Source: Bartonella sp. A05 (lineage in GTDB: Bacteria; Pseudomonadota; Alphaproteobacteria; Rhizobiales; Rhizobiaceae). From it: DNA of 64,000 nt. The notes beneath the pieces were generated by a model, which saw nothing but the letters and a program-made list of their open reading frames with translations, searched no databases and was not told where the DNA came from. The stretch is taken from assembly GCF_026930145.1 (NCBI RefSeq), contig NZ_JANHOJ010000004.1, forward strand, positions 149,868 to 213,867, written 5' to 3'. Shown here in pieces: positions 1 to 7,448 of this stretch. How positions within the stretch are numbered: the first letter of the stretch is position 1; every line of letters begins with the position of its first letter. The position numbers were made by a program, and so were the translations under genes.

Positions 1-1
1 T

Positions 2-181
2 CTATCAGGAGCAATTGCAGCAATTCTTGCTGCTTATGGTTACATTTCTCTGCCAGGATTTGGTCCAATTATCGCCATGGGTACAAGTGTAGCGCTCCCT
101 GCTGGCATAATAATGGGTGCTATGATAGGATCAATAGTTGGTATTGTCATTGTTACAGTTTTTAGCTTTCTATGTAATTAA
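2..181 (+). CDS. C-terminal fragment of a small hydrophobic membrane protein (5' end outside window)
   Basis: An open frame enters from the left edge and ends in TAA at 179-181, giving 59 residues with no stop. The peptide is strongly hydrophobic and rich in Gly, Ala and Ile (for example GAIAAILAAYGYI and GAMIGSIVGIVIV), which suggests two membrane-spanning or glycine-zipper helices before the C-terminus FLCN. I do not recognise the family. The start codon is outside the window, so length and signal sequence are unknown. It could be a phage or holin-like small membrane protein or an ordinary glycine-zipper protein. Confidence 0.55.
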   Translation, partial: LSGAIAAILAAYGYISLPGFGPIIAMGTSVALPAGIIMGAMIGSIVGIVIVTVFSFLCN

Positions 182-359
182 GTGTTTCTATAATGTGGAA
201 TTGTGTATTATTAGTATAAAAAAGAATATATAATTTAAGAATTAGTTGTGATTAAAATATCCAAACAATTAATTAAAAATGCTTAATTTAAGTGATTGAC
301 CTTTTGTAAAAATTTTGTAAAAAGGCTTAATGTTTTCTCTAAAATAATATTTTTATTTT
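182..359. other. AT-rich spacer before tRNA-Ser
   Basis: No gene is seen. A TTGACC box at 296-301 could be a -35 element for the tRNA, but no convincing -10 box is found at the right distance, so no promoter is called. Confidence 0.3.
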
Positions 360-449
360 GGAGGGGTGGTCGAGTGGTTTAAGGCACCGGTCTTGAAAAC
401 CGGCGTGCAGGGAACTGTACCGTGGGTTCGAATCCCACCCCCTCCGCCA
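360..449 (+). tRNA. tRNA-Ser (anticodon UGA)
   Basis: The 90-nt sequence folds as a class II tRNA. The acceptor GGAGGGG (360-366) pairs with CCCCTCC, followed by discriminator G and an encoded CCA at 447-449. The anticodon stem CCGGT/ACCGG encloses the loop with TGA. A long variable arm and GTTCGAATC in the T arm complete it. It reads UCA-type serine codons. It sits about 330 bp from the accessory DUF1561 gene. Confidence 0.97.
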
Positions 450-779
450 TGCATGAATTTTTATGCTATATAAATTTTACGCTATAGTGATTTGATTTTA
501 TTAGATTTTTTTCAAGGTAAGGGATGATAAAATAAGGTTAGCGAATAGGATTTTTCAACTCGTTTTAAAAAATAGCTGATTGCTGTCCTTCAACCTCCCC
601 TGCTATTTCTTTAAATTTTGCATCTGTAAAGTGTATAATAATATAAAAATAGAGCTATCAATAAAGTCGCTTTATTTTCATTTTAGCTGTTGCGTTACCC
701 TCACAGACAAAAACATATTTACTCTTCAACTGCTTTCGTATCAACTGCTTTCGTAACACACACAGATCTTTTCATTTTC
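450..779. other. Intergenic region without a gene
   Basis: AT-rich DNA between tRNA-Ser and the 3' end of the minus-strand DUF1561 gene. No credible open frame. The only structure noticed is the tandem 15-nt duplication at 726-755. Confidence 0.5.
726..755. repeat. Perfect tandem duplication, 2 x 15 nt
   Basis: The unit TCAACTGCTTTCGTA occurs twice head to tail (726-740 and 741-755), about 25 bp beyond the stop codon of the minus-strand DUF1561 gene. It is one of several similar short duplications in this window. Confidence 0.9.
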
Positions 780-2837
780 TTACTGAATAGCGCATCTTCC
801 GCCATCTGAACACTGACTCACCGTAGTACTTGTTGGAAAATGCTTCGTACCTCTTCTGCCTTCTCCCTCTCCAGTGCAATTACTTTGTGACATAACAAAG
901 TTCAAAGGCTTTGATTCTAACCCGACTAGCTGCAATGTTGTCATAAAATTAATAGAATCTTCTCCACTAAGTCGCCTATAGGCGACTTCTGGATTATTAA
1001 TTTCTGCAGTATAAGCGTTAAACTGTGCACGCGTTAATTCAGCATTTGTCGGCAACAGATACAGTCCATTATTGCCACGAACTATTGGTTGTGCGTGCCC
1101 TTGTGTTTCTCCATTTGGCAAACGATAGTCTAGCACAACTATCCACATTGTTCCCGCAGATGCAGCCAGCATTTCTCTGAAGTGATTGATCATTGCAGAA
1201 CGATTAGTCAATATAGGTGACCGCCTCCAAATATAACGTGGTAACATAATTTCTGTTATTGATTCCAAAATTCTCATAGTAAAATCTTGTGATACAATAT
1301 TTGAATCATTTGAAGGCAAAACATAATCACGACCATACACTCGAGGAGCATCTTGCAAGTAATTGTAAACAGCAGGATATCTTTCTCTGAACGAAATCAT
1401 CGGATCTATACCCGGCTGAATATCAAAGAAAAAACCTCTTCTACCAGAGAAAGAAGGATTGTTTGGATAAGATTGCTGCAGCTCCATAATCATCTCATAA
1501 GTTTGCAAAAGACACACGCCACATGCGCCTGCTGCAATTGTATCACCATCTCTTGTAGAGGTCACAATTTCATAAAGCCGTGCGCGCCATTCGTCGGTCA
1601 GTTGAAATTCACTTGGCAACTCACGCTTGACTCTTCTTAGATATTTGGAAGATGGAGTAGGAATAGGTTTAGAAATTTCAGTAGCGGCAGCTAGCTCGCT
1701 ATTAACAACCGGCTTGCTATCAACAGCCGGACAATAGGAAAGTGCATCTAGTAAATTGCCATAAACGTAATGATTCCAACGCTGCAAATCATACGACACA
1801 CTAAACTCAGACGTAGGTGAATCCTTTGTATCATCTTTAAGAGAAGACGTTTTTATCGTATAAGGAACGCCCCACTTGGAGCCCTGTCGAGCAACTCTCA
1901 AAGGACGGCCCTTATAATCCAAAATAGAGCCTACACCTCCAGCCAAATAACCAACATTCCAATAATTAGCATCCTTTCCTCTGTCGCTGTCTGCGCATGA
2001 TATTAAAGCAACCCAATTCCGATCTTCTGAATCAGTTTGTCGGGACGTAATACAATACATTTTGCCTGTAGAATAATAATAGACAGCTATGTGACCATTT
2101 TCCGGATTGTAGTAAAAATCATAGACATCTGGTTTGGGACCATTATTTGAAATATAGTACATCTTAAAACTGTTACGCGTTACCTCTTTCCAACCTATAA
2201 ATATTTTGGAGCTCAAATTGACCGGCTGCGCAATCGTTTTTATCCATCTATCCATCTCATCGCTCTTGTCGATTGTATGATCGTGATAATCTCCTGAGTT
2301 TTTTGAAATATAGGTTTTCCAATAATAGTCTTTAACCCGGAACCTCCTATCAGCCGTATAAACAGCTCTGTCTTCAATAATCCACCGTTGGTTTGCATCA
2401 TTGATGACACATGGACTTAGCCGAAGATAATCCCAGCTTTCGGTTGAACGCCTACCAATACCTGTCACAGAACTCGGTGCTGTCATGCACAGCCAAAAAC
2501 CATTAACCTCCCAAGCAATCCTCTGAAAAACATCATATACGGCTTTACGCGATTTGTCCTCTGAACATATGCCAAGAACAACATAGCCATCACCATTCTC
2601 AATCTTTGGAGTGTAGCAAAATACCCTATTGTCATGAGTCCGAATATTAACAAGCCTTTTATAAGGAGGAGAAGTATTCCATTCATTATACAGACCGCTA
2701 TTATCCTCATAACGATCATCATTATACCTATCTTTATAAGAAAAAGAAAAATCATAATCATAAACAGCAACTGCACTGCTGATTTGTAAAAAAAAGATGA
2801 AAAAAAATAAAAATAATCTTAAACTGTAATTTTTCAC
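780..2837 (-). CDS. DUF1561 (PF07598) secreted protein, ricin-B-like lectin / virulence-modifying toxin-like
   Basis: A 685-residue exported protein. A hydrophobic signal peptide (KNYSLRLFLFFFIFF...SSAVA, residues 1-24) precedes an aromatic-rich N-terminal half (about 60-360). That half has ricin-B-like features: NQRWIIED near 149-156, repeated CMTA/CYTP/YCITS strands and LQRW at 351-354. A Pro/Ser linker (about 370-400) ends in RRVKR (401-405). The C-terminal half contains AAGACGVCLLQ (Cys439, Cys442) and GHAQPIV (His581). The family is known from pathogenic Leptospira, where members are reported as lectin-domain cytotoxins, and from some Bartonella. Family membership is my recognition of the overall pattern; toxin activity is inferred. 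There is no operon partner. The gene is flanked by tRNA-Ser and a pseudogene, consistent with accessory DNA. Confidence 0.8.
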   Translation of the reverse strand: MKNYSLRLFLFFFIFFLQISSAVAVYDYDFSFSYKDRYNDDRYEDNSGLYNEWNTSPPYKRLVNIRTHDNRVFCYTPKIENGDGYVVLGICSEDKSRKAVYDVFQRIAWEVNGFWLCMTAPSSVTGIGRRSTESWDYLRLSPCVINDANQRWIIEDRAVYTADRRFRVKDYYWKTYISKNSGDYHDHTIDKSDEMDRWIKTIAQPVNLSSKIFIGWKEVTRNSFKMYYISNNGPKPDVYDFYYNPENGHIAVYYYSTGKMYCITSRQTDSEDRNWVALISCADSDRGKDANYWNVGYLAGGVGSILDYKGRPLRVARQGSKWGVPYTIKTSSLKDDTKDSPTSEFSVSYDLQRWNHYVYGNLLDALSYCPAVDSKPVVNSELAAATEISKPIPTPSSKYLRRVKRELPSEFQLTDEWRARLYEIVTSTRDGDTIAAGACGVCLLQTYEMIMELQQSYPNNPSFSGRRGFFFDIQPGIDPMISFRERYPAVYNYLQDAPRVYGRDYVLPSNDSNIVSQDFTMRILESITEIMLPRYIWRRSPILTNRSAMINHFREMLAASAGTMWIVVLDYRLPNGETQGHAQPIVRGNNGLYLLPTNAELTRAQFNAYTAEINNPEVAYRRLSGEDSINFMTTLQLVGLESKPLNFVMSQSNCTGEGEGRRGTKHFPTSTTVSQCSDGGRCAIQ

Positions 2838-2932
2838 AGAACTACACTCATCTTTTTAAAATGCAATTTTTCGGTACACTCATGGTGTATACACAGCTTA
2901 GTTTCACTATTTTTAATTAAATAATAAATACA

Positions 2933-3073
2933 TTATGTATTTATATATAAAGCTGTTCCGTGATTTGACAACAATATTTTTGCTTTTCTTTTAGGATTAC
3001 AGAGATCATTCAGCACTTTAAAAGCCATTTTTTCAAATGGGTTTTGTCTATTCTGTTCATTGTGCATTCCCAT
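2933..3073 (-). CDS. Possible small hypothetical protein, 46 aa
   Basis: An ATG at 3073 opens a 46-codon frame ending in TAA at 2933-2935. It is preceded by a purine-rich GAGAG. The product (MGMHNEQNRQNPFEKMAFKV...) is polar and basic and has no signal peptide. I do not recognise it. It lies in the same decayed interval as the neighbouring pseudogene and may be a degraded fragment rather than a functional gene. Confidence 0.25.
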   Translation of the reverse strand: MGMHNEQNRQNPFEKMAFKVLNDLCNPKRKAKILLSNHGTALYINT

Positions 3074-3105
3074 GGAATTGCTCTCTCAAGCAAACAAGCC
3101 ACTGA

Positions 3106-3356
3106 CTAGTGAGCTTTAGTTGTCAAAACCACTACTTTTTCTGTTCCGTCTTGTCGTTGCACAGTGAAAGTGACACAATCCATTCATTATAATCAGCAAC
3201 AGCTGAAGCAATAGTGGCTATACTAAAATTCACCACTTCGGCACCAAAAGCCATTGTTCTGCTTTCGAAAACAACACTAAGACGCTCAATTAAAGATTTA
3301 GCATATTTGTTATTGGCTTGCGCGCTGAATCCTCGTTCTCTTTCATGACTAGATGC
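3106..3356 (-). pseudogene. Frameshifted remnant of an unidentified gene
   Basis: On the minus strand a frame without a start codon (3356 to 3132) encodes a coding-like stretch including SLIERLSVVFESRTMAFGAE and ATIASAVADYNE. About 40 nt before its stop, the neighbouring frame continues sensibly as DCVTFTVQRQDGTEKVVVLT and ends TKAH at TAG 3106-3108. Joining the two frames near DYNE gives one continuous C-terminal segment, so a single frameshift plus loss of the 5' end is the simplest reading. The family is not recognised. Confidence 0.45.
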
Positions 3357-3731
3357 TCAAGTAGAAAATGCCCTAGAAGGGTATTATGAACCTCGTTTCA
3401 GAAGTCATCGAGGATATGAAACTCAATGGAAAAGAAATTCCTACTTCTTAAAAATATCAAACAGTTTGTCGAGAAAACTAATATTTTCTACGTTTAGCAG
3501 AATAAATTTGTTTGTGACTGAAACATTATTATTATCATTTGACGGAAAATTTTTGGGCGAAGTGTTATATTGGTGATACTTTTGTACATTGATCTTGCAA
3601 AGAGCGTCTTCCACTCGTTGTTACCAATGAACATTATCACGATCATTAAAGTAATGGGCTTGCCAAAATTCTAGTTTTTATCGTTAAATGCTCAGAGCTT
3701 CCGCCGTTCCTGAATCACTTTGCCTGCGACA
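3357..3731. other. Degenerate intergenic DNA
   Basis: No intact gene. The plus strand has a start-less open frame from 3351 to about 3575 (DAQVENALEGYYEPRFRSHR and onward) that could be another decayed coding fragment. The rest has stops in all frames. Confidence 0.35.
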
Positions 3732-4409
3732 TCAACGCCGTTTTTTTAAAGCAATAAGTCCTTCTTTGGATAACTTTTCGATAGTTGTTTCAGCAACACT
3801 AGCTGCTAAATCAGAAAATGATGCATAACCGTTACCAACGCTTATACCTTTAGCCACCCATATAGTTTCTTGGTTTTTTGCATTTCTAAGATGCACATTA
3901 ATTCTCATCAATGGTTTATCGATAGTATAGCCTCCACTCGTATAACCAGGCGTTGTGTATGTCTCAACAGTGGCAGAGTTGTCAGATACAGAAACATGAC
4001 TCGTAGATTTTTCAGGGTGATATGTCGGAGGAACATATTTTTCTAATACATCACGATCATAAGCACTGATAATTAAAATAGTATCCGCACCTTGATTTTC
4101 TGCAATTTTATAAATTTCTCTGCTTTCTGCAATTTTATAAATGTCTTTTTCTGAATAACCCCTAGTCGGAGGAAAAATATCCAATCCACGCAAGATTTGA
4201 GTATCGTATTTGACGAGAGATTTTGCTAAGGTATCTTCTAGAATTTTTTGTTCATGGGTTGGCATACCAACGCCCAAAACAACCATCTTTCGAGTTTGAA
4301 AATTACCTCTATAATTTGGATCAACAATTCCGCTCAGCTGCGTCTGCGTAGCTACATTATTACAAGCAGTGAGCATTAACAAACACAATAAAAGAATAAA
4401 TTTTTTCAT
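3732..4409 (-). CDS. Outer-membrane-type lipoprotein, unknown function
   Basis: The product is 225 residues from ATG 4409. This start is chosen because AGGGG lies nine bases upstream of it; an in-frame ATG at 4415 is only three bases from that site. The N-terminus MKKFILLLCLLMLTAC is a type II signal peptide with lipobox LTAC, so it should be lipidated and carried by the Lol pathway. The body has alternating strands resembling DUF4136-like or CsgG/LPP20-like periplasmic domains (VVLGVGMP, ADTILIISAYD, INVHLRNA, ETIWVAKG), followed by a basic tail KKRR. A nine-residue tandem duplication (DIYKIAESR / EIYKIAENQ) sits near residues 90-108. No operon partner. Function unknown. Confidence 0.75.
   Translation of the reverse strand: MKKFILLLCLLMLTACNNVATQTQLSGIVDPNYRGNFQTRKMVVLGVGMPTHEQKILEDTLAKSLVKYDTQILRGLDIFPPTRGYSEKDIYKIAESREIYKIAENQGADTILIISAYDRDVLEKYVPPTYHPEKSTSHVSVSDNSATVETYTTPGYTSGGYTIDKPLMRINVHLRNAKNQETIWVAKGISVGNGYASFSDLAASVAETTIEKLSKEGLIALKKRR
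4098..4142 (-). repeat. In-frame 27-nt period duplication inside the lipoprotein gene
   Basis: The 18-mer TTCTGCAATTTTATAAAT occurs at 4098-4115 and again at 4125-4142, a period of 27 nt or nine codons. It encodes IYKIAE twice. The frame is preserved, so the protein is nine residues longer than a single-copy allele would be. Confidence 0.85.
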
Positions 4410-4887
4410 TATCATTAGCCCCTAATTAATCTATAAAAACAAATAGTGTACTATTCTTAATATGGAACATATGAAAATATAGAAAATAAAAATTACGAAT
4501 ATTTCACATACTCTTATGAAACAACAAATAGTCAATCAGCTTATTCTGCCCATCTAAATACATCAGCAAAAACGCATCGCGTTATACTCAAAAATTCCAA
4601 AACGTAATCATTTATTGTCTCGTAATAAAACAATATGTAGATAAACCTGTTAGGCTTCTCAATATCACCTTTTGAAAGAAAAAAAGCACTTACACTGTTC
4701 ACGATTCTTCAGTTCACGATTCTTCAAGAGAAAAAAATACTGTCCGTGAATGGAAATACGAATTTAAAAGTCTATGTTGAATTCACGAAGGCGTTAAAAG
4801 AAAAGATCTTCCTCTATCTTAATTTTTCTGCCTATTTGCACTAGGTGTGAATTTTTGTTTATTAAACTAGCGACAACAAGGTGTTTT
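4410..4887. other. Divergent intergenic region between the lipoprotein gene and sodC
   Basis: About 480 bp of AT-rich DNA with no credible gene. It must hold the promoters of both divergent genes, but I see no confident -35/-10 pair. It includes the tandem repeat at 4697-4726. Confidence 0.4.
4697..4726. repeat. Perfect tandem duplication, 2 x 15 nt
   Basis: GTTCACGATTCTTCA is present twice in direct succession (4697-4711, 4712-4726), about 160 bp upstream of the sodC start. Confidence 0.9.
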
Positions 4888-5412
4888 ATGCGTAATTTTT
4901 TTTTTCCTTTACTGGTTTCACTCGCATTTTTAAGTTCCAGCCTCACTGCACTGGCGACATCAATTCAAGTCCCAATCTATGAATTGGGAGAAAACAATGC
5001 AAAGAAGCCCATAGGTATAATTCAAATTGAAGAAAGTGCTCACGGTTTAACTTTTACGCCCAATTTATCTATGTTACCAAAAGGTTCTCACGGCTTTCAC
5101 GTACATATGAATCCTTCATGTGAAATGAAAGACAACGTGATTGGAGGTGCTGCAGGAGGACACTATGATCCACAAAACACTAACAAACATCTCGGACCTT
5201 ACAATATCAATGGCCATCTTGGTGATTTGCCTGCACTTTATGTTGATGAGCATGGCCAAGCAACAATGACTGTGCTTGCACCACGAATTAAAAAAATTTC
5301 TGAAATTAAAAATCGCTCGTTAATAATTCATGTAGGAGGCGACAATCAATCGGATAAGCCATTGCCGCTTGGTGGAGGTGGCTCACGTTTAGCGTGTGGT
5401 ATTATCGAATAA
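4888..5412 (+). CDS. sodC: Periplasmic Cu/Zn superoxide dismutase
   Basis: Converts superoxide to hydrogen peroxide and oxygen in the periplasm, a defence against phagocyte bursts. The start is ATG 4888 (174 aa), preceded by AAGG at good spacing; a longer frame from TTG 4855 adds 11 residues before the signal peptide and is less likely. The signal peptide MRNFFFPLLVSLAFL...ALA is followed by the conserved core: GFHVHMNPSC (copper ligands and first disulfide Cys), GGHYDPQNTNKHLGPYNINGH and HLGDLPALYVDEHG (zinc and bridging ligands), IIHVGGDNQSD (copper His), and GGGGSRLACG (second disulfide Cys). Length fits the bacterial family. It is monocistronic and convergent with the suf operon. Confidence 0.97.
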   Translation: MRNFFFPLLVSLAFLSSSLTALATSIQVPIYELGENNAKKPIGIIQIEESAHGLTFTPNLSMLPKGSHGFHVHMNPSCEMKDNVIGGAAGGHYDPQNTNKHLGPYNINGHLGDLPALYVDEHGQATMTVLAPRIKKISEIKNRSLIIHVGGDNQSDKPLPLGGGGSRLACGIIE

Positions 5413-5791
5413 TAAGATCAAAATATTTTTGTTGCAGTTTTCTTTTGAACTCCTCATAGGAATAAGGAATATATATTATGTAACGCGTTGTTCTGACTTC
5501 TCCTGAAAAAGAATTAATTTCAGTTGAAAGCTTGGTAAACTTCAGAAACAGCGCCTTTTCTTCTAAGTTTGTGAAGAGTTTATCTGTTAAAATTTTTAAT
5601 TTTCGTGAGAAAACCCAAATCGTAGAGTGCCATCTATATAAAAATTTTCTTCACCCGAATAAACCTTCTGTACACTGAATAAGCTCCCTACATTTGCTAA
5701 AATTGAATTTCCTGGTCATTTCGTTGGAATCAGAAAATAACTTAATGAATAACTTTATCGTATAGATTAAAATTAAAAAATTATAGCCTTT
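5413..5791. other. Intergenic region between sodC and sufT, no gene
   Basis: 379 bp between the convergent sodC and suf operon ends. In related rhizobia sufA often follows sufT. No SufA-type cysteine motifs are found here on either strand. A start-less plus-strand open stretch (about 5485-5680) is probably chance. Confidence 0.5.
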
Positions 5792-6193
5792 TTAGTACCA
5801 TCCGACAGCGATTTGCGCTTCTTCTGACATGCATTCAGGTGTCCACGGTGGATCAAATGTCATGGTTACCTCGACATGCAAAACACCTTCAACTGCACTC
5901 ACTGCATTTTCCACCCAACCCGGCATTTCACCTGCAACAGGACACCCCGGCGCTGTAAGTGTCATTTCAATTTTTACCGAACGATCATCTTCAATATCAA
6001 TACGATAAATAAGTCCTAACTCATAAATATCAGCAGGAATTTCCGGATCATAAACTGTTTTTAAAGCAGCAATGATATCATTCGTCATACGCTCAATCTC
6101 ATCAGCCGGTATCGCTGATACATGCGTTTGACTTTCTTCACTCTTCACATCATCAAATGGAGTAGAATGCGATTCTTCAATTGGTTCAATCAT
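5792..6193 (-). CDS. sufT: SUF system protein SufT (MIP18/DUF59 family)
   Basis: 133 residues from ATG 6193, which overlaps the sufS stop by eight bases (ATGATTGA), a typical coupled arrangement. The upstream ATG at 6238 would add 15 residues overlapping sufS and is not favoured. The MIP18 domain is clear: ALKTVYDPEIPADIYELGLIY (conserved DPE), LTAPGCPVAGEMPGWV with the conserved Cys, and MTFDPPWTPECMSEEA. The family helps iron-sulfur protein maturation; its exact role in bacteria is still inferred. Last gene of the suf operon. Confidence 0.93.
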   Translation of the reverse strand: MIEPIEESHSTPFDDVKSEESQTHVSAIPADEIERMTNDIIAALKTVYDPEIPADIYELGLIYRIDIEDDRSVKIEMTLTAPGCPVAGEMPGWVENAVSAVEGVLHVEVTMTFDPPWTPECMSEEAQIAVGWY

Positions 6194-7448
6194 TAAAAAA
6201 CATCCTTGCTTTTTCCAATGCTTCAACAAATTGATCAATATCTTCGTGATTACTATACATAGCTAACGATGCACGACAAGTAGATGTTAAACCAAAACGT
6301 TGTAATAAAGGTTGTGCGCAATGCGTTCCTGCACGTATAGCAACACCTTGCCGATCAATAAACATAGCAATATCGTGCGCATGAATGCCTTCAACTTCAA
6401 AAGATATAATAGCGCCTTTATTGGGAGACCGGCCATAAATATGTAACGATTTAACCGTTTCAAGCTTGTTATGTGCATAATCCAAAAGTGCCACTTCATG
6501 CGCGTGAATAGCAGTTCTGTTCTTTTCTCGTACGTAATCAATAGCAGCAGCTAACCCAACAGCTTCAACTATGGGAGGAGTACCAGCTTCAAAACGATAG
6601 GGAAGAGTGCTATAAGAAACTTTATCAACAGTCACTTCCTCAATCATCTCTCCCCCTCCCTGAAAAGGGTACATTTCCTCTAATCGATATTTTTTACCAT
6701 AAAGAACACCGATACCTGTAGGGCCATAAAGCTTATGACCAGTAAAAACATACCAGTCACAATCAAGATCTTGCACATCAACTGTTAAATGCACTGCTCC
6801 TTGAGAACCATCAATAAGAACAGGAATAGCATTTTCATGCGCTAACTGAACTATCTCCTTAACAGGAGGTACAGTGCCTAATATATTAGACATATGTGTG
6901 ATAGTGACAAGCCGTGTTTTATCGCTTAAAGCCTTTTTAAAATCCTCAATATGTAAAATACCATTCTCATCAACTGGCACAAAAATAAGCTTAACCCCCT
7001 TTTTTTCACGAATAAAATGCCAAGGAATAATATTTGAATGATGTTCCATAATTGTGAGAACAATTTCATCACCTTCATTCAATTTAGGCATTCCCCAACC
7101 ATAGGCAACGGTATTAATGGCTTCCGTTGCATTTTTCGTAAAAACAATTTCCTCGGTAGTTGGAGCATTTAAAAAAGAACGAACTGTTTCGCGAGCATCT
7201 TCATAAGATTGTGTTGCTGCATTGGACAAAAAATGCATGCCTCTATGCACATTGGCGTAATGACATTGATAGAAACTACTCATTGCATTTAGCACCGATT
7301 GCGGCTTATGAGCAGATGCACCGCTGTCAAGGTAAGCCAATCGCTTACCATAAATATTACATTGTAAAATAGGAAAATCACGTCGAATAGCTTCTACATC
7401 ATAACTTAATGTTTCTACGTTATTTTCTACTTTTTCTGCCTCAAACAT
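6186..7448 (-). CDS. sufS: Cysteine desulfurase SufS
   Basis: A PLP enzyme of 420 residues that removes sulfur from L-cysteine and passes persulfide to the SufBCD scaffold. The PLP lysine lies in FTGHKLYGPTGIGVLYG, and the catalytic cysteine is Cys377 in RAGTHCAQPLLQRFG, the RAGxHCA signature that separates SufS (group II) from IscS. TEAINTVAYGWG and MEHHSNIIPW are other fold motifs. Its start overlaps the sufD stop by eight bases and its stop overlaps sufT, so translation is coupled. No SufE gene is adjacent. Confidence 0.97.
   Translation of the reverse strand: MFEAEKVENNVETLSYDVEAIRRDFPILQCNIYGKRLAYLDSGASAHKPQSVLNAMSSFYQCHYANVHRGMHFLSNAATQSYEDARETVRSFLNAPTTEEIVFTKNATEAINTVAYGWGMPKLNEGDEIVLTIMEHHSNIIPWHFIREKKGVKLIFVPVDENGILHIEDFKKALSDKTRLVTITHMSNILGTVPPVKEIVQLAHENAIPVLIDGSQGAVHLTVDVQDLDCDWYVFTGHKLYGPTGIGVLYGKKYRLEEMYPFQGGGEMIEEVTVDKVSYSTLPYRFEAGTPPIVEAVGLAAAIDYVREKNRTAIHAHEVALLDYAHNKLETVKSLHIYGRSPNKGAIISFEVEGIHAHDIAMFIDRQGVAIRAGTHCAQPLLQRFGLTSTCRASLAMYSNHEDIDQFVEALEKARMFFND

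Noticed and set aside
1353..1640. Plus-strand frame of 95 codons inside the DUF1561 gene
   Set aside because: Lies antisense to a long gene with a signal peptide and recognisable motifs; no ribosome site or family resemblance.
5413..5791. Possible decayed sufA after sufT
   Set aside because: No A-type carrier cysteine motifs or similar frame on either strand, so nothing supports a remnant.
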